From ZC4RG20 sp963782445 (GTDB lineage Bacteria; Pseudomonadota; Gammaproteobacteria; Steroidobacterales; Rariloculaceae): a stretch of DNA of 64,000 bases. The stretch spans positions 1,054,001-1,118,000 of the forward strand of contig CAWAJM010000001.1 of the NCBI GenBank assembly GCA_963782445.1, given 5' to 3'. A program made the translations under genes and the position numbers. Shown one piece after another: positions 8,058-17,115 of the stretch (its first letter is position 1; each line of letters opens with the position of its first letter). The notes below the pieces were generated by a model. That model was given only the letters and a program-made list of their open reading frames with translations. It ran no database searches and was not told where the DNA came from.

Positions 8058-8683
8058 CTATTTCGACAGCGACCCGAGCAACTCGGCCACCGCGCCGAGT
8101 TCGGCTGGCTTTAGCAGAAAATGGTCGAACTCGGCACCGACTGGGCCCGCGGCGGAGCGGGCGCCGTGACCCGAGAGGGCGACGAGCGTGAGGCGGTCGG
8201 ACGCGGGAAACGCCTCCCGCAGCCTTCTCGCGACCTCCTGACCCGTCATGTCCGGCATCGAGAGATCCAGGAACGCGACTCGAGGGTGCTGCCGCTTGAC
8301 GAGCTCGACGGCCTGTTCTCCCTTATAGGCAATTTCCACGTCCTGACCGAGGCGCTCGAGGACCTTGGCGAACGAATCGGCAACGTCGGTCTCGTCGTCG
8401 ACGACCAGGACTCGAAAGCGCTCGAGCGGGCGCGCCGCTCGCGCGCGGTGCGCGGCGTCTCGCGGCCCAAGATCTCCGGCAGGCCGCTCTCGCGGTCCGG
8501 CGCGAGGTGCACGATGACGACGTCGGCCGCACCGAGGTCGGCCGGAATGCTCTGAAAGAACGTCTGCAGTGCTTCGAGGCCGCCCGCCGAGGCCCCGATG
8601 CCGACGATGGGAATCTTTGTCGTCTCTTCGTCGCCTTCGTTCGGGACGGAATCCTGCCGCTTCTGCACTTCGCTCTCGCGCAC
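8058..8683 (-). pseudogene. CheB/receiver remnant of a chemotaxis-type hybrid protein
   Basis: From a GTG at 8683 the frame encodes the first strand-helix of a CheB methylesterase domain (IPIVGIGASAGGLEALQTFF through IVHLAPDRESGLPEILGRE), including the catalytic-Ser motif GASAGG, then loses homology near 8440. In a second frame, from about 8420 down to 8058, lies an almost complete receiver domain (RVLVVDDETDVADSF ... VAFLDLSMPDMTGQEV ... FDHFLLKPAELG). The rest of CheB, and everything that normally follows in CheB-CheR-kinase-receiver proteins, is missing, and the two pieces are out of frame. The simplest reading is a large internal deletion with a frameshift in a gene like the intact one at 9553. 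The receiver piece could only be translated from an internal GTG at 8339, which would lack the acidic pocket, so function is unlikely. Confidence 0.8.
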
Positions 8684-8848
8684 GCTAACTAAACAGGTTA
8701 ACGGGATAGTGTCGGTGCCGATAGGGCTCTCGTTCGGCGAGGCGATCGGGTCCGCGGTGCTGTTTCTGCGGAAAAACTGGAGCGTTGCACACGAACGCGC
8801 CGGTTGGCCGGCTCGTGCAGTGCACGGGCGCTGAGTTCCCCTAGGCGT

Positions 8849-8880
8849 AAACTAAAGAGGCGGCCCGATTGGGCCGCCTC
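8849..8880 (-). terminator. Rho-independent terminator of the cold-shock gene
   Basis: On the minus strand, a perfect 10-bp GC-rich stem (GAGGCGGCCC / GGGCCGCCTC) with a 4-nt loop is followed by TTTAGTTT. It lies about 40 bp past the stop of the cold-shock gene, in the right orientation to end that transcript. Confidence 0.85.
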
Positions 8881-8921
8881 CGAGACGAGCAACCGTGGGG
8901 CGCCTCAAGGCGCCGCGCGAT

Positions 8922-9125
8922 CTAAGCTGCTTTGAGGTCGCTCGCCGCGAGCTTGCCGCGCTCGGTCACCACCTCGAAGCTGACGCGCTGACCTTCGGAC
9001 AGCGTGCCGAGACCGGCGCGTTCCACGGCGCTGATGTGCACGAAGACGTCCTTATCGCCGTTCTCCGGCGCGATAAAGCCAAAGCCCTTGGCGGCATTGA
9101 AGAATTTTACGGTTCCGATAGCCAT
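8922..9125 (-). CDS. CspA-family cold-shock protein
   Basis: A 67-residue single-domain cold-shock protein that binds single-stranded RNA and DNA and acts as an RNA chaperone. Both nucleic-acid-binding motifs are intact: RNP1 KGFGFI and RNP2 VFVHIS, in the usual MAIGTVKFFNAAKGFGFI context. The ATG at 9125 is preceded by GGAGG at five bases, which fixes the start; upstream in-frame codons do not belong to the family. A strong intrinsic terminator follows. Whether it is cold-induced cannot be seen, but the 427-bp upstream gap leaves room for the long 5' leader typical of cold-regulated members. Confidence 0.96.
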   Translation of the reverse strand: MAIGTVKFFNAAKGFGFIAPENGDKDVFVHISAVERAGLGTLSEGQRVSFEVVTERGKLAASDLKAA

Positions 9126-9552
9126 TTCGGCCTCCATATGTTGAACTCGCGCGCAAATCGGGCGCGAAATAACGAGCAACCTGATCGCTGTGCTGTCTTG
9201 AGGTGCACGCCCGGGAGCCGGGCAGGTCGCTAAGGCAGGCCAAAACGTAGATCGCCACACTAGCGTGCGCCATATTCGCGCGAAAGGCAAGCGCCGTGCT
9301 CACGGCGTCGAGTACACGCACGCCGAGAGAGACACCGATCCGCCGCGTTGCGTTGGGCGCGCCGGGCGGTCGACGCGGCTGCGAATGGCGTACGCTACGC
9401 GTGTTTCTCCACGCGGGGGATCGTCGACACGAAGTGGCCCGCAAATGGGGATCGACGCCATCGTTGGAACGTGACCGGCGAGGAGTCGAGCATGCGGCGG
9501 ACGGCGAGGTTCGGACGGGCGGCGAGCCGGGGAGCCGAGGAGGGAGGGTGCT
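9126..9552. other. 427-bp divergent intergenic region
   Basis: The region separates the cold-shock gene (minus) from the CheB-CheR-kinase gene (plus) and should hold both promoters. No family-like protein is encoded. The plus-strand end carries the purine-rich GGAGGGAGGG (9538-9549) that serves as the ribosome site for the downstream ATG. No repeat or RNA gene was recognised. Confidence 0.4.
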
Positions 9553-12500
9553 ATGGTTGGAAAGAAGAAGCGGCAACGGCTCACCGGCGAACGGATAGAG
9601 GCCCCGGCCGCGCCGTCGAAACCGACGCGCGCTCCGAAGAAGGCGAGTCCCCGGGCGCGCCGAGGCACGCAATCGCCAGAGAAGAGTGCAGCGGCAAGGC
9701 AACAATCCGGGGCATCCAAGCGAGAACCGGCGGCTGCCCCCATCGTCGCCATTGGCGCCTCGGCCGGCGGCCTCGACGCGTTCAAGAGATTCCTCGCCGC
9801 GGCGCCGCTCGACAGCGGGATGGCATTCGTGCTGGTTCCGCATCTCGATCCCACGCACGAGAGCCTCATGGTCGAGCTCTTGGCAAAGCAAACGCGCATG
9901 CCGGTCCACGAGGCGAGTGAGGGGATGGCTATCGAGCCCGATCACGTCTATGTCATCCCGCCGGGCAAGTACCTCGCATTCAAGCAGCGGAAGCTCGTGG
10001 TTACCGAACCGGACGCGCTGCGCGGTCAGCAAACGGCCATCGACTTCGCACTGTCCTCTCTGGCAAAAGAACGAGGAGAGGCCGCGATCGGGATCATTTT
10101 ATCGGGAACCGGCAGCCACGGAACCCTGGGCGTGAAGGAAATCAAGCTCGCGGGCGGCATGGTCATGGTGCAGGAGCCGGCCACGGCAGCATACGACCAA
10201 ATGCCGAGGAGCGCGTTGGCAACGGGGCTCGTCGACTACGTGCTGCCGCCGGAGGAGATGCCGAAGGCACTGATAACCTACGCCCGGCATGGGTTGAAGC
10301 CGCCGGCCGAGCTGCCCGACGGCCTGCAACGGATCCTCGCCTTGCTGCTTGCGCGAGTCAAGCAAGACTTCCGGCATTACCGGAAGAAGATGATGGTCCG
10401 AAGGATCCATCGACGCATGGCCATGCAGCAAATCACGAGCATGGACGACTACCTCGAGTACCTGCGGGAGCATGCCGACGAAGTACATGCGCTTTACAGG
10501 GACTTGCTGATCGGCGTGACCTCATTCTTTCGGGATCCGGAGGCCTTCGCAGCGCTCGCCGAGCGTGTCATTTCAAAGCTCGTCGAGCGCGCCACGGTCG
10601 ATGCGCCCCTACGCATATGGGTGCCCGGGTGCGCCAGCGGCGAGGAGGCGTATTCGATCGCGATCGTGTTGATTGAGGCGCTGCGGCGGGCGGAGAAGGT
10701 CGTGGACTTTCAAATTTTCGCCACCGATGTAGACGAAGGTTCACTCCAGACGGCGCGCCGGGGCATCTACTCGGACAGCATTGCCGGCGCGCTCTCGCCT
10801 GAGCGCCGGCAGCGGTTTTTCGTGAGGATCGACGACCGCCACTATCAGGTCAACAAAGAGCTTCGCGAAGCCGTCGTCTTCGCGGCCCAGAACCTGGTTA
10901 CCGATCCGCCATTCTCGAGGCTTGACCTGATCAGTTGCCGCAACGTATTGATCTATCTAGAGACCGAAGTCCAGGAGAACATCATCTCGCTCCTTCACTT
11001 CGCGCTCAAGCCGGACGGGTACCTCATGCTCGGCCCGTCGGAGTCGATCGGCCGCGCCATCGATATGTTCGAGCCCATCTCGAAGAAGTGGCGCCTTTAC
11101 CGTAGGATCGGTCCCGTGCGCCGCGACCTGGTTACGATACCGATTGCGGCACTGGAGGGTCGGAAGCCGCGCGTCGCGGACCCTCAATGGACGCCGCATC
11201 CGGCGCTCGATTTTCGCGCCTTGACCCAGAAGCTGCTAGCCGAGGAATTCGCTCCGGCATCGGCCTTGATCAACAAGAGGTACGAGATCCTGTCGGTCCA
11301 AGGCCCGCTCGTGAACTATCTCGAGTTCCCGCCGGGCGAGATTACCAGAGACCTCTTGGCGATGGCCCGCGACGGTCTTCGCACCCGGATCCGTTCCGTG
11401 TGTCAGAAGGCGATTCGCGAAGGTGAGACGGTGGTCGAGGCCGAAGCCCGCGTCAAACGGGGCGGCGTCTACGTTCCGTGCATCGTCACGGCGCGGCCGA
11501 TTTTCGAGCCCAAAGAGGCCGAAGGTCTGGTGCTCATAGTCTTCCAGGATCGTATCGAGGCGACGTCCGCGACCCGGCGCGAAGCGCCCGCCGCGGCCGA
11601 ATCCTCGGCCGTACGCCAACTCGAAGAGGAGCTTCGGACGACGCGCGAAGATCTGCAGAGCGCGGTCGAGGAACTCGAGAGCTCGAACGAAGAGCTCAAG
11701 GCGTCCAACGAGGAAGTCATGTCGATGAACGAGGAGCTCCAATCGGCCAACGAGGAGCTTCAGACATCGAAGGAAGAGCTGCAATCCTTGAATGAGGAGC
11801 TCACGACCGTCAACGGTCAGCTCGAAGAGAAGATCGACGATCTCGACGCAACCAACAACGACTTGACGAACCTCATGACGGCGACGGACATTGCCACTGT
11901 ATTCGTCGACCCGGAACTCCACATCAAGCGCTACACGCCGGCAGCGGCCCGGCTCCTGGCCCTGATCGCCGCAGACGCCGGCCGCCCGTTTCGCGATGTC
12001 GCACCGCGATTCAGGGACGACGACCTGCTGCAGGACTTACAGCGCGTGATGGAGAAATTGACGCCCATCGCGAAGGAAGTGCGCAACGACGACAATCGCT
12101 GGTACCTGCGGCGGATACTGCCTTACCGCGCCGGCGACGATCGAATAGGCGGTGCGGTCATTACCTTCGTCGACGTCACGCCGCGCATGGAGGCCGAGGC
12201 TCAGGCCCTGCGCCTCTCCACGGTGCTTCTCGACTCGAGCGACGCGGTGTTGGTTTGCCGTTTGGACGGGCGAATCATCGCCTGGAACCGGGCCGCCGAG
12301 CGGATGTACGGCTACTCCAGCGCCGAAGCGCTCGGCATGAACGTTCGCAATATCGTACCGGCCGAGCTCGCGACGGACGCGGTACAGATCCTCGAGCGGG
12401 CGGCTCACGATGCGCGCGGTGAACCATTCGAAACGCGGCGGCGCGCTCGCGACGGTCACGTTCTCGACGTTTGGGTAACGGTAACGGTGCTCAAGGACGA

Positions 12501-13641
12501 CGATGGGAAAGACGTAGCGATTGCGGCCTCCGAGCGCGACATCAGCGTGCGGCGCAAAGCCGAGGAGGAATCCCGCCGGCTCAATGTCATACTCATGCAG
12601 CGCATCGCCGAGCGAACGGCAGAGCTCGAGGCGAGTGAGCATCGGATCCGGTCTATTTTGGACGCGGCCGTGGACCCGATCATCTCGATAAACGGGAAAG
12701 GCATGATCGAAACATACAACGCGGCAGCGGAGCGCGTGTTCGGCTACTCTGCGGTGGAGGTGATCGGTCGCGACATCGCAATCCTGGTCCCGACGCTGCA
12801 TGACGAGCGGCGCGAGGACTTTCGACGGCGCGACCGAGACGGGGACGCTCCGCTTCCGCTCGGCAAACCGTTCGAGATCGAGGCGCGTCGCAGAGACGGC
12901 GCCCGCCTTTTCGTCGAGCTTTCGATCAGCGAGATCGGCGGCCTCGGCCTGTTCACGCTCGTCATCCACGATCTGAGCGAGCAGAAGGCAATGCAGAGCG
13001 AGATCCTTCGTATCGCAACGCTCGAGCAGCGCCGTATCGGGCAAGAACTGCACGACGACACTCAACAGGAACTGACAGGCCTGGGGCTTCTGGCGCAGAA
13101 TTTGAGCGAAGAGCTCGACGGCCGAGGGGAAAGCGACGCAAGCAAGGCCGCGCAAACGCTCGCTGCCCGCATCGCCGATGCCAATCGGCGCGTCCGTACG
13201 CTCGCGAGAGGCCTGGTACCCGTGACCGTCGATGCGGAAGGCCTGGCCTCGGCGCTTGCAGAGCTCGCGCGAAGCACCGAGGAGAATTTCGAAATTGCAT
13301 GCACGTTGGAAAATTCGGCACCGGTCGCGGTCGCCGACGATAGCGTCGCGACGCAGATGTATCGAATCGCGCAGGAAGGGGTCGCAAATGCCGTCAAGCA
13401 TGCGGGCGCCAGTGCAATCAGGCTACAACTCGAACGCGGCGACCGAGGGCTCGAGCTGACGGTGCGCGACGACGGCGTCGGTGTCCCGGAGCGCGGGGCG
13501 CCGTTCCAGGGAGCGGGGATGCGGATCATGGAGCACCGCTGCGGGCTGATCGGAGGGAAGCTTACGATTCGCCGACAAGAGGGGGGCGGCACTGTTTTGA
13601 GCTGCGTCGTCCCAAGCTCATCCGAGGCCCGTTGCGAATAG
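9553..13641 (+). CDS. CheB-CheR-PAS histidine kinase fusion
   Basis: A 1362-residue soluble signalling protein. Order: basic, low-complexity N-terminus 1-55; CheB methylesterase about 60-245 with GASAGG (Ser70) and PHLDPTH (His97); CheR methyltransferase about 255-500 with the SAM motif VPGCASGEEAYSIAI near 355 and SCRNVLIYL; a long Glu-rich coiled coil about 690-775 built from SNEELxxxNEE repeats; three PAS-type sensor segments; a HisKA_3-type dimerisation domain with RRIGQELHDDTQQE (His1167); and HATPase_c ending GGTVLSCVVP. CheB and CheR normally adjust receptor methylation, yet there are no chemoreceptors here, so the fused domains may act as sensors or on the protein itself. The HisKA_3/NarL-like kinase half implies an unlinked LuxR-type partner, as none is encoded locally. 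Confidence 0.93.
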   Translation: MVGKKKRQRLTGERIEAPAAPSKPTRAPKKASPRARRGTQSPEKSAAARQQSGASKREPAAAPIVAIGASAGGLDAFKRFLAAAPLDSGMAFVLVPHLDPTHESLMVELLAKQTRMPVHEASEGMAIEPDHVYVIPPGKYLAFKQRKLVVTEPDALRGQQTAIDFALSSLAKERGEAAIGIILSGTGSHGTLGVKEIKLAGGMVMVQEPATAAYDQMPRSALATGLVDYVLPPEEMPKALITYARHGLKPPAELPDGLQRILALLLARVKQDFRHYRKKMMVRRIHRRMAMQQITSMDDYLEYLREHADEVHALYRDLLIGVTSFFRDPEAFAALAERVISKLVERATVDAPLRIWVPGCASGEEAYSIAIVLIEALRRAEKVVDFQIFATDVDEGSLQTARRGIYSDSIAGALSPERRQRFFVRIDDRHYQVNKELREAVVFAAQNLVTDPPFSRLDLISCRNVLIYLETEVQENIISLLHFALKPDGYLMLGPSESIGRAIDMFEPISKKWRLYRRIGPVRRDLVTIPIAALEGRKPRVADPQWTPHPALDFRALTQKLLAEEFAPASALINKRYEILSVQGPLVNYLEFPPGEITRDLLAMARDGLRTRIRSVCQKAIREGETVVEAEARVKRGGVYVPCIVTARPIFEPKEAEGLVLIVFQDRIEATSATRREAPAAAESSAVRQLEEELRTTREDLQSAVEELESSNEELKASNEEVMSMNEELQSANEELQTSKEELQSLNEELTTVNGQLEEKIDDLDATNNDLTNLMTATDIATVFVDPELHIKRYTPAAARLLALIAADAGRPFRDVAPRFRDDDLLQDLQRVMEKLTPIAKEVRNDDNRWYLRRILPYRAGDDRIGGAVITFVDVTPRMEAEAQALRLSTVLLDSSDAVLVCRLDGRIIAWNRAAERMYGYSSAEALGMNVRNIVPAELATDAVQILERAAHDARGEPFETRRRARDGHVLDVWVTVTVLKDDDGKDVAIAASERDISVRRKAEEESRRLNVILMQRIAERTAELEASEHRIRSILDAAVDPIISINGKGMIETYNAAAERVFGYSAVEVIGRDIAILVPTLHDERREDFRRRDRDGDAPLPLGKPFEIEARRRDGARLFVELSISEIGGLGLFTLVIHDLSEQKAMQSEILRIATLEQRRIGQELHDDTQQELTGLGLLAQNLSEELDGRGESDASKAAQTLAARIADANRRVRTLARGLVPVTVDAEGLASALAELARSTEENFEIACTLENSAPVAVADDSVATQMYRIAQEGVANAVKHAGASAIRLQLERGDRGLELTVRDDGVGVPERGAPFQGAGMRIMEHRCGLIGGKLTIRRQEGGGTVLSCVVPSSSEARCE

Positions 13642-13709
13642 CAGGGCCGTTCGCCGCCAAGGCTACCTCGACTCGCGATGTACTGCTGCGTCGATCGCAA
13701 GGGAGCACG

Positions 13710-13850
13710 TCAATCTTCGGGGGGAGTGGAGCTATCCGTCTGCTTTGCGGCCTTGCGCGCGGCTCGCTTCTCCTCCTTGGCGCGCCGTTTATCCTGCTTC
13801 AGCTGCTCTCGCTTTCGCTTGTTTAGACTTTGCGGCGATGATCGACCCAT
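13710..13850 (-). CDS. Small, highly basic Lys/Arg/Glu-rich protein
   Basis: A 46-residue ORF starting MGRSSPQSLNKRKREQLKQD and continuing as a charged, presumably single long helix (RRAKEEKRAARKAAKQ), with a short acidic end. AAGGAGA stands at good distance before the ATG, and the ORF follows the RRM gene by 20 bp on the same strand, so the pair is probably one transcript. The composition suits nucleic-acid or ribosome association. No family name is assigned. Confidence is limited by size, but the ribosome site and the neighbour support it. Confidence 0.6.
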   Translation of the reverse strand: MGRSSPQSLNKRKREQLKQDKRRAKEEKRAARKAAKQTDSSTPPED

Positions 13851-13870
13851 TTGGAATCTCCTTGTACGAT

Positions 13871-14128
13871 TTAGGCGCTGTGCTTCAGCGCAGTCCTGCT
13901 GACTGATATCACGACGTCGTCGTGTTGAGTCATGTTGAGCCGATCGATGGCTGCCTGAGCTTGATCGCTCGTTTCCATTTCCACATATCCGGAACGTTTG
14001 CTGCGCCCCGTCGTTGGATCCGTTGCCACTTCTACGGTTAGAACTCGCCCGAATTGGGCGAATTTCGTCCGAAGGTCGGCCGTCGTAGTACATTTCGGGA
14101 GGTTGCCGACGTAAAGCTTTCCAGTCAT
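13871..14128 (-). CDS. RRM-domain RNA-binding protein
   Basis: An 85-residue single-RRM protein. RNP2 is LYVGNL at residues 5-10 and RNP1 is KRSGYVEM, with the flanking pattern of bacterial RRM proteins (TTADLRTKFAQFG and a C-terminal AQAAIDRLN helix). Such proteins bind single-stranded RNA and are often induced by cold or other stress. RNP1 has Tyr where Phe is usual in the middle aromatic position, a conservative change. The ATG at 14128 begins the family-typical MTGKLYVGNL. It is followed by the basic 46-residue ORF and lies close to the cold-shock and kinase genes. Confidence 0.92.
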   Translation of the reverse strand: MTGKLYVGNLPKCTTTADLRTKFAQFGRVLTVEVATDPTTGRSKRSGYVEMETSDQAQAAIDRLNMTQHDDVVISVSRTALKHSA

Positions 14129-14402
14129 CGAGTTGCTCCAACTAGGCCGTCAAACGATTGTGCTATTGGTTGGTTCCAGATCGAGACTCGGAAATGCAGA
14201 CCATGTCATCTGCCCGTGTTCGATCGACAAAGTTACTACGCAACGTCGCGCCAGAAAGCGAATAATCTGGCGCGGTATGGACGGCTTGACTTGCGTGCCC
14301 CGGGATCGGGTGCGGCCGTAGAGAAGTGGCCAAAAGGCGTAGACTATCCGTCGATCTTCGTCCCGGACGCCACGGAAAGCAAGAAAAATCGGTCGGCTCG
14401 AG

Positions 14403-14510
14403 ACTCGTGAAGGAGGGCACAAGGCGTTGGCCGAAGGCTTTCGTCCGATTCGCATCCATGGCTTTCCGACGCAGGGGAACGTCTTCAAGGCGACGCGCGC
14501 CATTGGCGCG
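14403..14510 (+). pseudogene. Fragment of an enolase-superfamily (mandelate racemase-like) gene
   Basis: In the 390-bp gap 14129-14518, one plus-strand frame encodes about 34 residues (including AEGFRPIRIHGFPTQGNVF) that match residues 163-196 of the intact enolase-superfamily protein at 48916-50163 at 26 of 34 positions, with closely similar DNA. Nothing else of the gene is present: the match begins after unrelated sequence and ends next to the 3' end of the convergent CxxCH-protein gene. It has no start codon of its own and no catalytic residues. It is therefore a relic of a paralogous or formerly duplicated gene left after deletion. The rest of the gap holds no recognisable feature. Confidence 0.82.
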
Positions 14511-14518
14511 GGGTGGAT

Positions 14519-16057
14519 TTATCGCCGCGCGGCGGCCCAGCCCAGCATCGCGATTGCCCCGACGCTCGCGACGCCGACGAGGGTCAAGGCGAGCAGCGCC
14601 TTGAACGGCGTTGCGTAGGCAGTGCAAGCGCCGCGCTTGCATTCGGCGGCGCGCACCGCCGCCGCCGAGGCGAAGGCGGGCTTCGTGGCCGTCAGGATCT
14701 CGAGGGTGTCGCGCCGCTCCCGTGACGATAATTCGGAATACGGCGAGCGCCGATCGCGTCCGCTCAGGATGTCGGCAAACCGCCGATAGATATATTCGAG
14801 CACGCAGGGCGGCAAACCATCGAAGCCCTCCGAGTACACGAGATAGCTCAACCGATATCGGAACAGCCGCGTGCGAAGGTCGAGCGCGCGAAGGGACCGG
14901 CCTCGGCCGTCGCGCGGCCCCTGGGATTGGAACCAGTCGTCGAAGGCCGAGGTGCTGGCGATGGTGTCCGTAAACTTTGCGGAACCGACGAGCAGCATGG
15001 CTTCGACGAGCGGCTCGAGCAAATGCTCCAGCCCTTCCCGGAAGTCCGGCGGAAGAGACGACCAGGTGGTGGCGCTCGAGTCCGGGTCGAGGCCGAGCCG
15101 CGCCAGCGCCGCGCGCGACTTGAAGTTCGCATGGGTAATGAGGTTGTCGATATAGACCTGGTGATCGAAGACCAGCAGCGCGACGATGTCGCTCGTGTCG
15201 GTGACATACTTCCGCAGATCGACGATGCCGCCGACCGTGTCGAGATTTCCGCGCATCAAGCGGCCGAGAGTCTTGGGATCGGTGCCCGGCGCCGCCAATA
15301 TGTTGCCTAGATGCTGCTGTTCGCCCTGCCGGCCGCTCACGTACCAGCCGGCCCAGCGGTCGGCAATAGGTGTTCGGTCGGTGGTTTCGATGCCGGCGTT
15401 CAGGGTGAGGCCGGCGCCGGTCGTGTCGACGAGCGTAGAAAGAAACTGGAACCGGGGCACGCCGCCTCCGGCCATCCCGTATGTATCGTGGCAGCTCAAG
15501 CAGCGCGAGGTCTTGCGCTCGAATCGCGGGTCGGTCGGGGACTCGTTGGCCAGCGTATAGAACACCGGGCCCAAGACGCTATCCATCGTCGCGATCTCGA
15601 GGACCGCACTGCCGGGTACCCACGCGACGTACGTGTCGTCGTCGAAATAGATCGATCGGGGCGTGGCCGCATCGATGAGCGCGACTTGCAGACTCGTTTT
15701 GGAGTACACGAGCGTTTGCGAGCTTGGATCGATGCCGAGTGCGTCCAAGACCGAATCGAGGTAGCCGCGCGGCGGCTTGAACTCGAGCCGCAGCTCGCCG
15801 CGCGCCAGCCGCTCCTGCAGCCTCGCGACGGCGTTATGGGTCGCCGCGCCAGAGTATGGGATGGTCGGGTAGTCCTTGTCGTACTGGAACCCGTCATCTT
15901 GCCTGCCGGCGGTCGGCACTGCCGCCTGGGCGCGCTCGATCGGGGCGGCGAGTGCGGATGCTGGCGCGGACACAGCGCAGACCGCGGCCACGAGGAACGA
16001 CGCCCCGGCTGCGGCACGTCCCGCTGCCCCGGCAGCCCAATGCCTCGCGCAAAACAT
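14519..16057 (-). CDS. Exported CxxCH (possible c-type heme) protein of unknown function
   Basis: A 512-residue protein with an N-terminal hydrophobic export signal (about 10-38, ending ASALAAP), a large periplasmic domain, and a C-terminal transmembrane helix (about 485-508). It contains one CLSCHDT motif (186-190), the heme c attachment consensus, in RKTSRCLSCHDTYGMAGGG. No other family is recognised. It starts 17 bp after the FAH-family gene on the same strand and is the last gene of the catabolic minus arm, so it may carry electrons from an oxidation step or simply share the transcript. A lone CxxCH could instead be a structural or metal site; the His-Asp-Thr context resembles the heme sites of cytochrome peroxidase-like proteins. 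Confidence 0.72.
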   Translation of the reverse strand: MFCARHWAAGAAGRAAAGASFLVAAVCAVSAPASALAAPIERAQAAVPTAGRQDDGFQYDKDYPTIPYSGAATHNAVARLQERLARGELRLEFKPPRGYLDSVLDALGIDPSSQTLVYSKTSLQVALIDAATPRSIYFDDDTYVAWVPGSAVLEIATMDSVLGPVFYTLANESPTDPRFERKTSRCLSCHDTYGMAGGGVPRFQFLSTLVDTTGAGLTLNAGIETTDRTPIADRWAGWYVSGRQGEQQHLGNILAAPGTDPKTLGRLMRGNLDTVGGIVDLRKYVTDTSDIVALLVFDHQVYIDNLITHANFKSRAALARLGLDPDSSATTWSSLPPDFREGLEHLLEPLVEAMLLVGSAKFTDTIASTSAFDDWFQSQGPRDGRGRSLRALDLRTRLFRYRLSYLVYSEGFDGLPPCVLEYIYRRFADILSGRDRRSPYSELSSRERRDTLEILTATKPAFASAAAVRAAECKRGACTAYATPFKALLALTLVGVASVGAIAMLGWAAARR

Positions 16058-16074
16058 ATATTCCCGATGTTACC

Positions 16075-17115
16075 TCAAGGGTCGGAAGTGACAATGCCGG
16101 TTTCCTTTCGGTGTTCGAGCCGGCTCGGGCGGCCATCGTTCATTCCTACGACGTGCTCGACTATTGTTTGCGAAATGGTTCCGAATGGGGCGCGTCCGTT
16201 ACTCGAGCGCGCTTCCATGCGCACGGCGTCGCCGAACTGCATGAAGCCCGTCTGCGGCTCCCCATTCGCGATTATCTCGATGGCGCGGCGCTCGGAAATG
16301 CAGCTAGATCCGACCTTCGCATAGTCGCCGTTCGCGACCGTTCCGGAGCCGATAATAGTGCCTGCCGGGAGGCTGCGCGTGGCGGCGGCATGCGCGATGA
16401 GTTCGTGGAATCCGAAACTCATCTCGCGTCCATTGGCGTTCCCGAAGCTTTCCCCATTCCAGTCGATGAGGAGATCGAGGCAAACGCGGCCGTCGCGCCA
16501 TGCATCACCGAGCTCGTCCGTCGTCGACGCGAAGCACGCCATCGAACAGGCCGGCTTGGCTTGAATCCAGCCGAAGCCCGTGCTCATCTCGGCAAGCGCG
16601 AGCGCCCGCAGCGACCAGTCGTTGATCTGAACGACGAGCTTGATGCGATCGAGCGCGTCCGCGGCGCTCGTGCCCATCGGGACGTCGTCGACGATGACGC
16701 CGAACTCGCCTTCGAAGTCGATTCCGTCGGACACCAAGCGAAACGGCACATCGTCGAAGGGGCCGCAAAAGCGGTCGGACAGGCCCTGATACATCAGCGG
16801 CTTGTCGCTCGGCAATGCCTCGTGGCCGAAAGCGACTCGCATGAGGTCCGCGTGGACTTGGAAAGCGGAACCGTCGAGCCATTGCCAGGTGCGCGGCAGC
16901 GGTGCTCGGAGCGCGGCAGGATCGAGCGGCTCTCCGTGGCCTCGCTCCAACTGCTGCGACAGCGCGCGCAAGGCCGGCTCGGCCTCGCGCCAGCCCTCGA
17001 TCGCTGCGAGGAGGTTCGGCCATTGCTCGCCGGCCGATGCGCAGCGCGCAGCGTCGGCGGAGACGACCACGAGCTCGCCGTCGCGGCTGCCGTTTCCGCG
17101 CGTCGCCAGCCTCAC
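16075..17115 (-). CDS. Fumarylacetoacetate hydrolase (FAH) family protein
   Basis: A 346-residue cytoplasmic enzyme of the FAH superfamily, whose members cleave, hydrate or decarboxylate beta-diketo acids late in aromatic degradation. The metal-binding region DGIDFEGEFGVIVDDVPMG and the SLPAGTIIGSGTVAN segment (usual family form LxAGDIIxTGT) are present, followed by the end-of-fold CISERRAIEI. It has an N-terminal FAH_N-like segment rather than being a short one-domain form, resembling true fumarylacetoacetases and their relatives. The GTG start at 17115 overlaps the stop of the cupin gene (GTGA). As fifth gene of the minus arm it would act on the ring-cleavage product. The exact reaction is not decidable from sequence. 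Confidence 0.87.
   Translation of the reverse strand: MRLATRGNGSRDGELVVVSADAARCASAGEQWPNLLAAIEGWREAEPALRALSQQLERGHGEPLDPAALRAPLPRTWQWLDGSAFQVHADLMRVAFGHEALPSDKPLMYQGLSDRFCGPFDDVPFRLVSDGIDFEGEFGVIVDDVPMGTSAADALDRIKLVVQINDWSLRALALAEMSTGFGWIQAKPACSMACFASTTDELGDAWRDGRVCLDLLIDWNGESFGNANGREMSFGFHELIAHAAATRSLPAGTIIGSGTVANGDYAKVGSSCISERRAIEIIANGEPQTGFMQFGDAVRMEARSSNGRAPFGTISQTIVEHVVGMNDGRPSRLEHRKETGIVTSDP

Noticed and set aside
12037..13401. Long minus-strand open frame within the CheB-CheR-kinase gene
   Set aside because: The plus strand has clear PAS and kinase motifs throughout; the antisense translation resembles no family and lacks a ribosome site.
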